A stretch of 64,000 bases of DNA, taken from contig JAFZPH010000044.1 of NCBI GenBank assembly GCA_017550405.1, positions 1 to 64,000 on the forward strand, in the 5' to 3' direction. A model generated the notes under the pieces. That model had not been told where the DNA came from, did no database searches, and was given only the letters and a program-made list of their open reading frames with translations. A program made the position numbers and the translations under genes. Shown here one piece after another: positions 8,141 to 18,743 of the stretch. Position 1 is the first letter of the stretch, and every line of letters begins with the position of its first letter. Source of the DNA: Bacteroidales bacterium (GTDB lineage Bacteria; Bacteroidota; Bacteroidia; Bacteroidales; P3).

Positions 8141-9586
8141 ATGCTTAGAAGGTTATTCTTTATAGTCCTGACTGTGGCAGTGTTGCTGCCGGGAATGTTG
8201 GTGTCGTGCCAGAAGGAAGAGCGGTTTGCCGGAAGTCTGGACGCGCTGGAATTCTCGTGCGACACAATGGCGTTTGATACGGTGTTCACCCAGATGGGCA
8301 CCACCACACGCCAGCTGAAGGTGTATAACCGCGGCAGCGAGGCAGTGCGTCTGGAGTCTGTGACATTGGCTGAAGGGTATGGTTCGCGTTTCCGTCTGAA
8401 TGTGGACGGGGATACGAGCATGGTGGCAAAGGATGTGACCATTGCCGCAGGCGACAGCATCTTTGTCTTTGTGCGTGCCAACATCAAGCCCAATGTGGCC
8501 ACAGAGCCTTTTTTGATAGAGGACGCCATGGTGCTCCGCAGTGGCGGCAGCATCCGTCGACTGCCCTTGACAGCGTATGGGCGCAATGCGATATACCATG
8601 TGCCGACGGACACGATACACTATGCCGACGGCACGCCGTTGATTGACTCAACCTTTGGCAAGCCCTACGCCTATAGCGTGATAGACTGCGATGGGTGGCG
8701 GCATGACCTGCCGCATGTGATTGTGGGGTATGCAGTGGTGGACTCGCGTCAGACACTGCATCTGCAGGCCGGCGACGAGCTCTATTTCTATAACGACGCT
8801 GTGCTGTGGGTGTACGACAGTGCGACACTGGTCGTGCAGGGGACCGAGGAGCAGCCTGTGCTCTTCACCTCGGTGCGGCAGGACGGCAGGTACAAGACCC
8901 TGCCCGGGCAGTGGGGCTATGTGTGGCTGTCGGCTGGCAGCCGCGACAATGTGATTGACCATGCCCGGATTGAGAACGCCTACGTGGGCTTGCGGGTGGA
9001 CAGCTGTGCCAGCGACCGTCCCACACTGACGGTGAGCAATACGCAGGTGGCCAACCATGTGCTGGCAGGCCTGCTGTGCCAGACGGCCACCGTGGCAGGT
9101 GATAACCTGCTGGTGTATAACTGCGGCGTGGCCACAGTGGCCATGCAGTATGGCGGCGACTATGCTTTCAGCCGCTGTACTTTTGCCGACTACTGGCGGT
9201 ATGACAACCGAAAGGTGGGCAGTGTGTTTGTCACCAACACGATGAACTACAGGGGAACGCTGTATGTGTGGCCCATGCAAGCCTGGCTGGGGGATTGCAT
9301 CATCTATGGCAGCCGCTCCGACGGCGAGATGTATGTGGATTTGGATGAACGCGGAGGTGCATCGCTGACGATAGAGCATTGTCTGGTGCGCGGCGGCGAG
9401 TGGGACGAGGACCCCATGTTTGTTGACCCCTACGAGGGGGACTTCCATCTCCAGCCCGAATCACCCGCCCAGGGCATAGGATACCAATACGCCGAAAGCG
9501 AGCCTCCGCAGGACTTTGGCGGCTTCGGCTCGTGGGGGCCGTTGCCGGTCACGTCCCATCCGTTCCGCTACAAGATAAGTAAATAA
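8141..9586 (+). CDS. Lipoprotein with right-handed beta-helix domain
   Basis: A 481-residue predicted lipoprotein. The signal sequence ends in the lipobox LVSC, lipidated Cys23. Residues of roughly 35-150 look like an immunoglobulin-like domain (short beta strands, TTTRQLKVYNRGSEAVRLESV, resembling choice-of-anchor or abnormal-spindle-like domains). Residues of about 190-450 are a series of short beta strands in the style of right-handed parallel beta-helix proteins, with many NTxVANH/ARIENAYVGL-type turns. No catalytic residues of polysaccharide lyases are obvious. Its position 21 nt before ruvA suggests cotranscription. Comparable lipoproteins next to ruvA and sprA occur in Bacteroidales from general experience, but the function is unknown. 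Confidence 0.7.
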   Translation: MLRRLFFIVLTVAVLLPGMLVSCQKEERFAGSLDALEFSCDTMAFDTVFTQMGTTTRQLKVYNRGSEAVRLESVTLAEGYGSRFRLNVDGDTSMVAKDVTIAAGDSIFVFVRANIKPNVATEPFLIEDAMVLRSGGSIRRLPLTAYGRNAIYHVPTDTIHYADGTPLIDSTFGKPYAYSVIDCDGWRHDLPHVIVGYAVVDSRQTLHLQAGDELYFYNDAVLWVYDSATLVVQGTEEQPVLFTSVRQDGRYKTLPGQWGYVWLSAGSRDNVIDHARIENAYVGLRVDSCASDRPTLTVSNTQVANHVLAGLLCQTATVAGDNLLVYNCGVATVAMQYGGDYAFSRCTFADYWRYDNRKVGSVFVTNTMNYRGTLYVWPMQAWLGDCIIYGSRSDGEMYVDLDERGGASLTIEHCLVRGGEWDEDPMFVDPYEGDFHLQPESPAQGIGYQYAESEPPQDFGGFGSWGPLPVTSHPFRYKISK

Positions 9587-9607
9587 TACGTTGAAAACGA
9601 GAGAAAC

Positions 9608-10198
9608 ATGTACGAGTATATATCAGGAAGACTGTCGTCGGTAACGCCCGCCAATGCAGTGGTAGACTGCTGCGGGGTGGGTTACCTGCTTGAGATAACG
9701 CTGAATACCTACAGTGCCATACAGGAGAGCAGCGAGGTGAAATTGTGGGTCCACGAAGTGATAAGGGAGGATGCCCATCTGCTGTATGGTTTTTTCTCCA
9801 CGCAGGAGCGGACCATGTTTCGGCTGCTGTTGGGGGTGAACGGAGTGGGTGCCGCCACTGCGCGGATGATGCTCTCCTCGCTCTCGGTGGAGGAACTGAC
9901 GAATGCCATTGCCGGTGGTGACGCCAAGACGGTGCAGCGGGTGAAAGGTGTGGGTGCCAAGACAGCGCAGCGTATCGTGCTGGAACTTCAGGACAAAGTG
10001 GGAGACACCACTATGGGCATCGGTCTACCCCAGACATCGGTGGGCAAGGCCGGCAATGCTTCGGTGAAGAAAGAGGAGGCGGTGAGCGCCTTGGTGATGC
10101 TGGGATTCCCGAAGACCGCCGCCGAGAAGGTGGTCATAGCACTGGACAACAATATGACAGTGGAGGAGATGATCAAGGAAGGGTTGAAAAGGATTTAA
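9608..10198 (+). CDS. ruvA: Holliday junction branch migration protein RuvA
   Basis: RuvA binds Holliday junctions as a tetramer and loads the RuvB motor for branch migration during recombination repair. The 196-residue length is normal. The N-terminal OB-fold domain starts MYEYISGRL and carries GVGYLLEI; two helix-hairpin-helix motifs follow (LLGVNGVGAATA near residue 77 and RVKGVGAKTAQRI near residue 112); the C-terminal three-helix domain that contacts RuvB ends at LKRI. It lies between the beta-helix lipoprotein gene and sprA, and ruvB is not in the window. Confidence 0.97.
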   Translation: MYEYISGRLSSVTPANAVVDCCGVGYLLEITLNTYSAIQESSEVKLWVHEVIREDAHLLYGFFSTQERTMFRLLLGVNGVGAATARMMLSSLSVEELTNAIAGGDAKTVQRVKGVGAKTAQRIVLELQDKVGDTTMGIGLPQTSVGKAGNASVKKEEAVSALVMLGFPKTAAEKVVIALDNNMTVEEMIKEGLKRI

Positions 10199-10299
10199 GA
10201 CTATAAGGGTTTTTAAGGTATAAGTTATCAAAAGGTTTGAGCTTGGCGATACATAGACATACGATATTCGGGTACGCTCCATCCCACCGTCCGGTCAGG

Positions 10300-13200
10300 A
10301 TGTTGGTGTGCCTGCTGCTGGTTCTGCTGATAGCGGGAGCCGGAAGCACGATGTATGCCCAGTCGCCTGACAACGGTCCAGTGACCACAGTGGAGTATGA
10401 TGCCCAGACCGGCTCGTATGTCAAGGTGACACGGTTGGGCGACATGGTCATCAACCGCGAGTATATGACCTTTGACGAGTATCAGAACTACCAACTGGAC
10501 CAGTTGATGAAGAAATACTGGAATGAACGGTCGGCAACAGCGGACACGGCCTCGGACGACGGCTTGCTGAGCCGTATCCCCGGCTTCAGCGAGATCAGCA
10601 AGAAGGTGGACGGATTGCTGCAGATACCCAATATCAGCATCAACCCTTCGGGCAGTGCTGATTTGACGTTCCAGATAGTGAACAACTTCCGCGATGACTA
10701 CAATATCGATGCCGACCGCCGCAGTGTGACCACGTTCGATTTCGACGAGAACATACAGGTGAATATGAATGCCAAGATTGGCGACCTCTTCGATTTCGAC
10801 ATCAACTGGAATACACAGGCTACATTCGACTTCGAGAACAAGATCAAGCTGAAATATGAGGGCAAGGAGGACGAGATTATCCAGCTGTTTGAGGCGGCCA
10901 ATATCTCCTTCCCCTTAAACACCACCCTTATCCACGGCAGCCAGGAGTTGTTTGGAATTCACACCAAGCTGAAGTTCGGCAAGCTGACGGTGGATGCCGT
11001 GTGGTCGCAGAAAGAGACCAGCACGGAAAACATGCGTGTGCAGGGCGGTGCCTCGACACGTGAGTTCCAGATCCGTGCCGACGAGTACGAGGAAAACAGG
11101 CACTACTTCATCTCGCAGTATTTCTATGAGAATTACAACAAGGCGATGTCCACTCTCCCCACACCCAATACGCCTATCCGCATCATCAGGATGGAGGTAT
11201 GGCGCACCAATGTGGGTGCTGCGGTGACCAACAACAGGAACATCCTAGCTTTGACTGACCTTGGCGAGAACAGCCCCTCGAGCAATCACCTGATTGGTGG
11301 CCGTTCGGTCCGTCCTACCAACGGAAGTAACAATATCTTTGAGGTCATCAACCGCAGTGCCATCCGCAGTGTGGACAATATCACCTCCTATATGCAGGGA
11401 GCAGGCTTCACGGCCGGATCCGACTACGTGAAGGTGGAGAGCGCCCGCCTGCTGAACAGCAGTGAGTATACCTTCAACGCCCAGCTTGGATTCATTACCT
11501 TGAGCCAGCCGCTGAGTGCCGACCAGGTGCTGGCCGTGGCTTTCCAGTATCAGGTTATCGGCGACACGACAGTCTATCAGGTGGGTGAGTTGACCACCGA
11601 CGGTGTGAACGACCCCAATACCTTGGTGGTGAAACTGATTAAGGGTACGGGTGTGGACACCCGCAGTCCGCTGTGGCGACTGATGATGAAGAACGTCTAC
11701 TTCCTGCGGAGTACACAGATAGGCCGTGAGAATTTCCGCCTGAACATCCTCTACGAGAGCCGTGAAGGAGGCGTGGGCATAGGCTATTTCACCTCCGGTC
11801 CAAAAGAGGGCATCCCCCTAATCGAGCTCTTCGGGCTGGACAGGATGGATGCTTCGCAGAACTATTATTACGCCGACGGTGTGTTTGACTGGTTCGACAG
11901 TGCCGCCTTCAAAGGAGGTATCATCCAGGCCAGTACGGGCCGCATCTTCTTCCCCTATGTGGAGCCCTTCGGACGCGACCTGCGCGAGTTGATAGGGAAC
12001 GACGAGTTTGCGCAGGAATACTGTTTCGACTCGCTCTACACCATGACGCGTACCCTTGCACAACAGTATGCCGACAAGAACAAGTTCTATATAGAGGGCT
12101 ATTACTCCTCCACGGTGAGTGGAGAAATATCGCTGGGCTACAGTGTCTCGCCGGGGTCAGTGACCGTCACTGCGGGCGGCGTGCCGCTGATAGAGAATGT
12201 GGACTACACCGTCGACTACACCATGGGAACAGTGCGCATCGTGAACGAGAGCATTCTCAGCAGCGGCACCCCCATCAGTGTCAGCAGCGAGAATAATTCG
12301 TTCAGCATGATGACCAAGACCATGACAGGCGCCCATGTCAACTACGAGATAGAACCCGACTTCAATGTGGGTGCCACCTTCATGAATCTGCATGAGAAGC
12401 CGTTGACCCAGAAGAACAATTTCGGCGAGGAGCCTACCAGCAACAGCATATACGGCTTCGACTTGAGCTACAGGCATGAGGCTCCCTTCATCACTAAGTT
12501 GGTGGACATGCTGCCCGGTATTGACACCAAGGCGCCGTCGAACCTCACCCTCTCCGCCGAGTTTGCACAGTTTATCCCCGGCATCTCCCGCACGGGCAGT
12601 AAAGAGGGCAGTGTTACATACGTCGACGACTTTGAAGGCGCCGAGAGCAGTATCGACCTGAAGGGTGTGATGTTCTGGCATCTTGCCTCCACTCCGCAGG
12701 ACTACAAGCTCTCCCTGCCCCAGTTCCCCGAGACAGCTCCCTCTACAGGTCTGGCCTACGGTTTCAACAGGGCGAAACTGGCGTGGTATCGAATAGACAA
12801 CATCTTCTATAACAGCGACAGTCCCCGCAATATCACTCCCGACGACCGCTCAAAGCCCTATGCCCGACGCATTGCCGAGCGCGAGGTGTTCCCCAACAAG
12901 CAGCTGGCCCAGGGCGAGCTGACCAATATCTACGAGCTGAATCTGGCGTACTATCCCTCCGAGCGCGGCCCCTACAACTACGATGTGGCTCCCACGCCAT
13001 ACAGCGCCGGTCTCAATCCCGACGGAACACTGGCACAACCCCGCAGCCGCTGGGGTGGCATCATGCGTCCGCTCGACTACACCGACTTCGAGACACAGAA
13101 CATCGAGACCATCGAATTCTGGTTGATGGACCCCTTTATTGAGAACCCAACCCATTCGGGCGGCAAGCTGTATATCAACCTCGGTGACATCAGCGAGGAT

Positions 13201-16200
13201 ATTCTCCGCGATGGCCGCAAGGGCTTTGAGAACGGACTGCCCACCAGCACCGAAATCACAGGTGTGGACACCACGATATGGGGACGGGTGCCCAACACGC
13301 AGCCTATTGTCAATGCCTTCTCGGGCGACGAGGCCTCGCGTAAGTATCAGGACATCGGCTACGACGGACTCAGCAGCACCTATGGCTCCAACGATGAGCA
13401 GAGTTTCTTCTCCGACTATCTCGACCGGATTGCCATTGAACTCGGCATTGAGTCGCAGGCCTATCTGCTTGCCAATGTCGACCCGTCGGCCGATGACTTC
13501 CACTATTACCGCGGCACAGACTATGACGAGGCCGATGTGAAGATCAACGACCGTTATAAGTATTACAACAACCCCGAAGGCAACTCCACCGTGGATGCCG
13601 ACAACCCCGAGTCGTATACCACAGCGGCATCCATCTACCCCAACGTCGAAGACATCAACAAGGACAATACCCTCAGCGAGGGTGAGAACTACTACCAGTA
13701 TCTGATAGAACTCGACCCTGCCCACATGGAGATTGGCCAGAACCACATCGTCGACATACAGGAAGCCACCAATATCATGCTGCCCAATGGTAGCACTACC
13801 TCCTGCAAGTGGTATCAGTTCCGCATCCCCATCCGTGAGTACGACCAGTTGGTGGGCAAGTTGAACGGATTCCAGTCAATACGTTTCATGCGTATGTTCC
13901 TGAGCGATTTCGAGGAGCCCATCATCCTGCGTTTTGCCACCTTGGAACTGGTGTATGCCACGTGGCGCAAGTACACCGAGAACTTGTTGCAACCGGGTGA
14001 CTATCCCACTGGCACTGGCTCCAACACATCGTTCAGCATCAGTACCGTCAATATCGAGGAGAACGGAAGCCGGTATCCTGTACCCTATGTGTTGCCTCCC
14101 GACATCGAACGTGAGGAGTGGTACAGCTCGTCGTCGGTGGCCATCAAGCTGAATGAACAGGCACTGTCGATGAACATCAGCGACCTCGCCTCTGGTGATG
14201 CACGTGCCGTATACAGGAGCACCCAGTATGACCTGCGCAACTATGGAAAACTGAAGATGTTTGTCCATGCCGAGAAGAAGAACATCTCCGACCCCATGAA
14301 GGACGGCGATTTGGTGCTCTTTGTGCGTCTGGGTAGCGACTATACCAACAACTACTATGAATATGAGGTTCCCCTGCAGTTTACCGACTGGGGAGTCAGT
14401 CGCGATGACCCCTATGCCATCTGGCCTATTGCCAACAATGTGGAGATAGACCTCACCAAACTTGTCGACATCAAGACCAACAGGAACCGCCTTATCCGCA
14501 ATGGCGACTTGGCTTACAGCAGTCAGCTGCTGTACAGCGAGTATGCCGATGGCCGTAAATACACTGTGCTGGGCACGCCCAATCTTGGGAAGGTAAAAGT
14601 CATCATGGTGGGTGTCCGCAATCCGAAGAAAGAGGCGCTGGATGATGGGAACGACATGCTTCCGAAGTCGTGCATAGTATGGCTGAATGAGTTGCGCCTT
14701 ACCGATTTTAACAACCGGGGCGGATGGGCTGCCATGGCCTTGGCTCGCACCAACTTGGCAGACTTGGGCAACCTATCGCTTTATGGCTCTTACCGTACTT
14801 CGGGATTCGGCAATCTGGAGGAAAAACCCACATCGCTTGAGTTGGTCAACACCCTCCATCTGCAGAGTACGATGGATTTGGAATTGGGCAAATTCCTCCC
14901 CGAGAAATGGGGTGTACACATCCCCTTCTATCTTGACTACAACAAGCAGGTGGGCAGCCCTGAATACAACCCCCTGGATCCCGATGTGCGTCTGTATGAA
15001 GATTTGAAGACCTATCCCACACAGGCCGACCGCGACAGTGTCCGAGCCATAGCGCAGGAACGCCATACTACCACCAATATCACGCTGACCAACATCAGGA
15101 AAGACCGCACTGGAAAGTCGGCATTGAAACCCCATTTCTACGACATCGAGAACTTCACCTTCTCCTATGCCTACAGCCGTGAGCGTTCGTCGGATGACGA
15201 GTTGAGCCACTACAACAAGGACCAGCACCGCGGCAGTTTCACCTATGCCTTTACCCCCAAGGAGCCGGGATTGTTTGCACCTTTCGAAAAGTCGTCGTCG
15301 AAGTTTATCAATAGCAAGAACGGAAAGTTCATCAAGGACTTCAACCTCTACTACAAGCCCAAGAACTTCTCGTTCAGCACCGAGGTGTACCGCGACTATG
15401 AAGAGACCCTTTTGAGGAAGAAGGGTGCGGCACTGGTAATCATGAAGCCTACATACTACAAGCAGTTTACATGGCGGCGCGAGTATGGTTTGCAATGGGA
15501 TATTAGCAGGAGTCTGCATCTGCAGTACAATGCCATTGCCAATGCCCGGATTGACGAGCCGGTAGGCCGAGTGGATACGCGCGAGAGCAGGGAGGCCATA
15601 CGCAACTCGTTGATGCAAGGCGGTACAATGCAGAATTATCAGCAGACATTGAATGCCACGTGGGAACTTCCTATCAGCAAACTGCCTTATCTCGACTTCC
15701 TGCGTGTCCCGGTCAGCTACAGGGCTACCTATAATTTCATGGGTACCACACAAGCCTTGGCCTCGATGGGTAGCACGTTGAACGGTTCGGGACAGTTCCA
15801 GGCCTCAGTGTCGGGCTCGATGCAGACCCTTTACAACAGGTTCCCGTTCATCAAAAACGCCTATAAGCAGAAGACTCCCGCCCAGCCGAAGGACCCCAAG
15901 CGTATGACTAAAAAGGAACGTGAGAAGGCTATGCAGGACTCCATCGCCCGTGTCAAGAACCCCGATTCGGTGCGCAGGGCAGAGATGCTTGAAACACTCT
16001 CGGAGATAGGTAACTTTGCCATCAGGATGGTCACAGGCCTCAAGAGTTTCTCCGTACAGTTCTCCAACAATGCCGGCTCCGTGCTTCCTGGATATATGGG
16101 TTCGGCCAGAATACTTGGTATGGACCCGAGAAATGGCTGGCAGCCGGGTCCTGCGTTCGTGGCGGGATATAACGACGGCCTTGTGGAGCGGCTGCGAGAG

Positions 16201-17388
16201 AGCCGACTATTGAGTACCGACACCTTGATGAACAGCGCACACCAGAACACACTCACACGGTCGCTATCGTTCCAGGCAACGGTGGAACCAATACGTGATT
16301 TCCGAATAGAGTTCACCGCCTCGCAGAATACCCAGTCGCACGAAGAGTATTATTATAAGTTCATGAGTCAGCTGGACGATGTAGAGGGCCCCCTGAGTTA
16401 TGTAATGGCCGGGTCGTTCAATAACACCTGCTGGAGCATGGCCACGGCCTTCATATCGCCAGACGACCTGTATAAGACCTTTCTGTCGTATCGTTCCATT
16501 GTGGCAAACCGCTTGGCCGAAGCCAACAGCGACCCCCGATGCAGGGAGATGGTGCTTGACACCATGAACGGCGAATACTATCCCTTTGGCTATGGAGCCA
16601 ACCAGCAAACCGTGCTGCTGACCAGTTTCCTCGCTGCCTATCTGGGCAAGGATGTAGAGAACTATCCCTTCTCGCCGTTCATGCGGATGCCTCTCCCCAA
16701 CTGGTCGGTGAACTACAATGGACTGAATAAGATAGCCTGGTTGAAGAAATGGTTTAACAACATCTCGCTCTCGCACCGCTATTCCTCCACCTACAGCGTG
16801 GGCAATTACTACACCGATGCAGCCATCTCGGGACGCAGTGGCTACGACTATGGTAAAGAGACCGTGTTGAACGGTAGCGATGATTTTGTTGCACCGCTGA
16901 GCATGGAGTCCGTCCAGATTAGCGAGCAGTTCAATCCCCTCATCCGTCTTTCGGTGAGTATGAAGAATAGTGTGCAGTTGAACTTCTCCATGCAGCGTAA
17001 CCGCACGTTGAGTCTCAGCTTCGCCAACAACCAACTTACCGAGACCACCCGTCAGGGTATCACCTTCGGTGGGGGATACAGATTCAAGGATGTGGCCTTC
17101 GATGTGAAAGTGGGCGAGAATGTGCAGCACCTAAAGAGCGATATTGTCCTGCAGTTGAATTTGACATACAACAGCAACAAAACCAATATCCGGAAGATTA
17201 ACCAGAATTTCAGTCAGGTGTCGTCGGGAAGCGAAGTGTGGATGGCAGAGCTGTCGGCGGAATATGCACTCTCCACCACCCTGACGCTGCGTGCCTTCTT
17301 CCAGACCAATATTAATAACCCGTATATTCGCAACGCCTATCCCAACTCTACAACCAAGGGAGGCATAACTGTTAGATTTAGTTTTTGA
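10300..17388 (+). CDS. sprA: SprA, outer-membrane translocon of the type IX secretion system
   Basis: SprA (Sov in Porphyromonas) is the giant 36-strand outer-membrane barrel through which T9SS substrates, including gliding adhesins, are exported. The product is about 2,360 residues, the expected size. A signal peptide (MLVCLLLVLLIAGAGS...YAQ) is followed by repeated SprA N-terminal domains; typical features include the LTFQIVNNFRDDYNIDADRRSVTTFDFDE-type region near residue 130 of the mature protein, the YVDDFEGAESSIDL motif in the middle, and long beta-barrel segments to the end (GGITVRFSF). I chose ATG 10300 because the signal peptide starts there; an in-frame TTG at 10237 would add 21 residues. 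Its presence implies that other T9SS genes exist elsewhere in the genome. Confidence 0.95.
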   Translation: MLVCLLLVLLIAGAGSTMYAQSPDNGPVTTVEYDAQTGSYVKVTRLGDMVINREYMTFDEYQNYQLDQLMKKYWNERSATADTASDDGLLSRIPGFSEISKKVDGLLQIPNISINPSGSADLTFQIVNNFRDDYNIDADRRSVTTFDFDENIQVNMNAKIGDLFDFDINWNTQATFDFENKIKLKYEGKEDEIIQLFEAANISFPLNTTLIHGSQELFGIHTKLKFGKLTVDAVWSQKETSTENMRVQGGASTREFQIRADEYEENRHYFISQYFYENYNKAMSTLPTPNTPIRIIRMEVWRTNVGAAVTNNRNILALTDLGENSPSSNHLIGGRSVRPTNGSNNIFEVINRSAIRSVDNITSYMQGAGFTAGSDYVKVESARLLNSSEYTFNAQLGFITLSQPLSADQVLAVAFQYQVIGDTTVYQVGELTTDGVNDPNTLVVKLIKGTGVDTRSPLWRLMMKNVYFLRSTQIGRENFRLNILYESREGGVGIGYFTSGPKEGIPLIELFGLDRMDASQNYYYADGVFDWFDSAAFKGGIIQASTGRIFFPYVEPFGRDLRELIGNDEFAQEYCFDSLYTMTRTLAQQYADKNKFYIEGYYSSTVSGEISLGYSVSPGSVTVTAGGVPLIENVDYTVDYTMGTVRIVNESILSSGTPISVSSENNSFSMMTKTMTGAHVNYEIEPDFNVGATFMNLHEKPLTQKNNFGEEPTSNSIYGFDLSYRHEAPFITKLVDMLPGIDTKAPSNLTLSAEFAQFIPGISRTGSKEGSVTYVDDFEGAESSIDLKGVMFWHLASTPQDYKLSLPQFPETAPSTGLAYGFNRAKLAWYRIDNIFYNSDSPRNITPDDRSKPYARRIAEREVFPNKQLAQGELTNIYELNLAYYPSERGPYNYDVAPTPYSAGLNPDGTLAQPRSRWGGIMRPLDYTDFETQNIETIEFWLMDPFIENPTHSGGKLYINLGDISEDILRDGRKGFENGLPTSTEITGVDTTIWGRVPNTQPIVNAFSGDEASRKYQDIGYDGLSSTYGSNDEQSFFSDYLDRIAIELGIESQAYLLANVDPSADDFHYYRGTDYDEADVKINDRYKYYNNPEGNSTVDADNPESYTTAASIYPNVEDINKDNTLSEGENYYQYLIELDPAHMEIGQNHIVDIQEATNIMLPNGSTTSCKWYQFRIPIREYDQLVGKLNGFQSIRFMRMFLSDFEEPIILRFATLELVYATWRKYTENLLQPGDYPTGTGSNTSFSISTVNIEENGSRYPVPYVLPPDIEREEWYSSSSVAIKLNEQALSMNISDLASGDARAVYRSTQYDLRNYGKLKMFVHAEKKNISDPMKDGDLVLFVRLGSDYTNNYYEYEVPLQFTDWGVSRDDPYAIWPIANNVEIDLTKLVDIKTNRNRLIRNGDLAYSSQLLYSEYADGRKYTVLGTPNLGKVKVIMVGVRNPKKEALDDGNDMLPKSCIVWLNELRLTDFNNRGGWAAMALARTNLADLGNLSLYGSYRTSGFGNLEEKPTSLELVNTLHLQSTMDLELGKFLPEKWGVHIPFYLDYNKQVGSPEYNPLDPDVRLYEDLKTYPTQADRDSVRAIAQERHTTTNITLTNIRKDRTGKSALKPHFYDIENFTFSYAYSRERSSDDELSHYNKDQHRGSFTYAFTPKEPGLFAPFEKSSSKFINSKNGKFIKDFNLYYKPKNFSFSTEVYRDYEETLLRKKGAALVIMKPTYYKQFTWRREYGLQWDISRSLHLQYNAIANARIDEPVGRVDTRESREAIRNSLMQGGTMQNYQQTLNATWELPISKLPYLDFLRVPVSYRATYNFMGTTQALASMGSTLNGSGQFQASVSGSMQTLYNRFPFIKNAYKQKTPAQPKDPKRMTKKEREKAMQDSIARVKNPDSVRRAEMLETLSEIGNFAIRMVTGLKSFSVQFSNNAGSVLPGYMGSARILGMDPRNGWQPGPAFVAGYNDGLVERLRESRLLSTDTLMNSAHQNTLTRSLSFQATVEPIRDFRIEFTASQNTQSHEEYYYKFMSQLDDVEGPLSYVMAGSFNNTCWSMATAFISPDDLYKTFLSYRSIVANRLAEANSDPRCREMVLDTMNGEYYPFGYGANQQTVLLTSFLAAYLGKDVENYPFSPFMRMPLPNWSVNYNGLNKIAWLKKWFNNISLSHRYSSTYSVGNYYTDAAISGRSGYDYGKETVLNGSDDFVAPLSMESVQISEQFNPLIRLSVSMKNSVQLNFSMQRNRTLSLSFANNQLTETTRQGITFGGGYRFKDVAFDVKVGENVQHLKSDIVLQLNLTYNSNKTNIRKINQNFSQVSSGSEVWMAELSAEYALSTTLTLRAFFQTNINNPYIRNAYPNSTTKGGITVRFSF

Positions 17389-17393
17389 GAGAT

Positions 17394-18704
17394 ATGAAGA
17401 TGGATCGTTTTAAGGATTTCGACCGCGATGTACGCGATGCAGTGCTCCGTTTTGAGAAAGGACGTGACGGGGCAGGCACTTTCTTCGACGTGGAGGAACT
17501 CTTGATGATAATAGATTACTACCTTGAGGTGCAAGATGTGGAAGGACTTGAGGCTGCGGTGGTCAGTGCCGAAGGGCTCTATCCATCCAATGTTGAGGTG
17601 AAACTGCGCAGGGCTCATCTATTAAGCATACAAGGCCGTTATACCGAGTCGATGAAGATGCTGCAGGAGCTGGAACAGACCGAGCCCGACAACACCGATG
17701 TGAGCTATGCCAAGGGCGCTGTTTACAGCATGATGGACCAGTCGGAGAAGGCTATTCAGTGCTACCTGCGTGCTGCCGCCGACGGGTATGAACTGGATAT
17801 GATATATGGCAATGTCGGCGATGAATATTATAAACTGGGTCAGCGCGACAAGGCCATCCACTATTATCGTAAGGCGATAGCTGTGAATCCCGACGAGCGA
17901 CGGTCGCTTTTCAATCTGGCTTGTTCGCTTGAAGAGAACGACGAGGGGGACAAGGGTGTCGACTATCTGAAAGAGGTGGTTGACCAGCACCCCTACAGCA
18001 AATGGGCATGGTACAGTCTCGGGTGTCTGTACGAGTGGAGGCAGCTTTATGAGCGGGCAGCCGATGCATTCGAGTTTGCCATTGCTATCGACCGCACACT
18101 GGGAGAAGCGTATGAAGGATTGTCGAAGTGCTATGCCTCGTTGGGACAGAGTGGCAGAGCTGCCCAGGCTTTGCGCGACTGGCTGGAGGTGGCCGATGAC
18201 CGTGCCTATGTGCTCTTCTGTATTGGAAGCCTCTTTTTTGATGACGCTAATTACCATACAGCCTCTGTCTATTTCCAAAAGTCGCTTAAGGAAGATGCCT
18301 GTTACAGCAGTGCATGGCGTTATTTGGGTCTCTGCTCGGAGAAACTGGGCTATTCCGACGATGCTGCAGGTTATTATCGGCGTGCTATCGATGTCAACCC
18401 CGATATTGATATCAACTGGCTGTGCTTAGCCGACCTGTATATATCCCAAAGCCGTTTTGCCGAAGCACTGAGTCTGATGCAAAGCGGGCGTCATGAAGCC
18501 GAATGCCCTTCCGATTTTGATTTGAGGCTGTGTTATTGCCTGTTCCGTTTGGGTAAACGTGAGCAAGTCAAGGAGATGATTAGAACCCTCGAAGGGGATG
18601 AACCTAGTTTATTTGTCTACATGCTGTCAATCTATCCAGATATGGCCGAAGACTCCGAGATAGCTGCGCTCGTCTACCATAATACCAAAAATGAAGATAA
18701 ATGA
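17394..18704 (+). CDS. Tetratricopeptide repeat protein
   Basis: A 436-residue soluble protein built almost wholly of TPR helices. At least ten 34-residue units can be followed, for example NVGDEYYKLGQRDKAIHYYRKAIAVNPDE and YLGLCSEKLGYSDDAAGYYRRAIDVNPD. There is no signal peptide or membrane segment, so it is probably a cytoplasmic scaffold. ATG 17394 is chosen, 5 nt after the sprA stop and behind a purine-rich GAGAG; a TTG overlapping the sprA stop is less likely. Cotranscription with sprA and the dedA-like gene is expected from the spacing. Comparable TPR genes occur widely in Bacteroidetes, and no specific role can be assigned. Confidence 0.85.
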   Translation: MKMDRFKDFDRDVRDAVLRFEKGRDGAGTFFDVEELLMIIDYYLEVQDVEGLEAAVVSAEGLYPSNVEVKLRRAHLLSIQGRYTESMKMLQELEQTEPDNTDVSYAKGAVYSMMDQSEKAIQCYLRAAADGYELDMIYGNVGDEYYKLGQRDKAIHYYRKAIAVNPDERRSLFNLACSLEENDEGDKGVDYLKEVVDQHPYSKWAWYSLGCLYEWRQLYERAADAFEFAIAIDRTLGEAYEGLSKCYASLGQSGRAAQALRDWLEVADDRAYVLFCIGSLFFDDANYHTASVYFQKSLKEDACYSSAWRYLGLCSEKLGYSDDAAGYYRRAIDVNPDIDINWLCLADLYISQSRFAEALSLMQSGRHEAECPSDFDLRLCYCLFRLGKREQVKEMIRTLEGDEPSLFVYMLSIYPDMAEDSEIAALVYHNTKNEDK

Positions 18705-18743
18705 TTGTATAATGTAAATAATATGGAAATGAATAATACTATT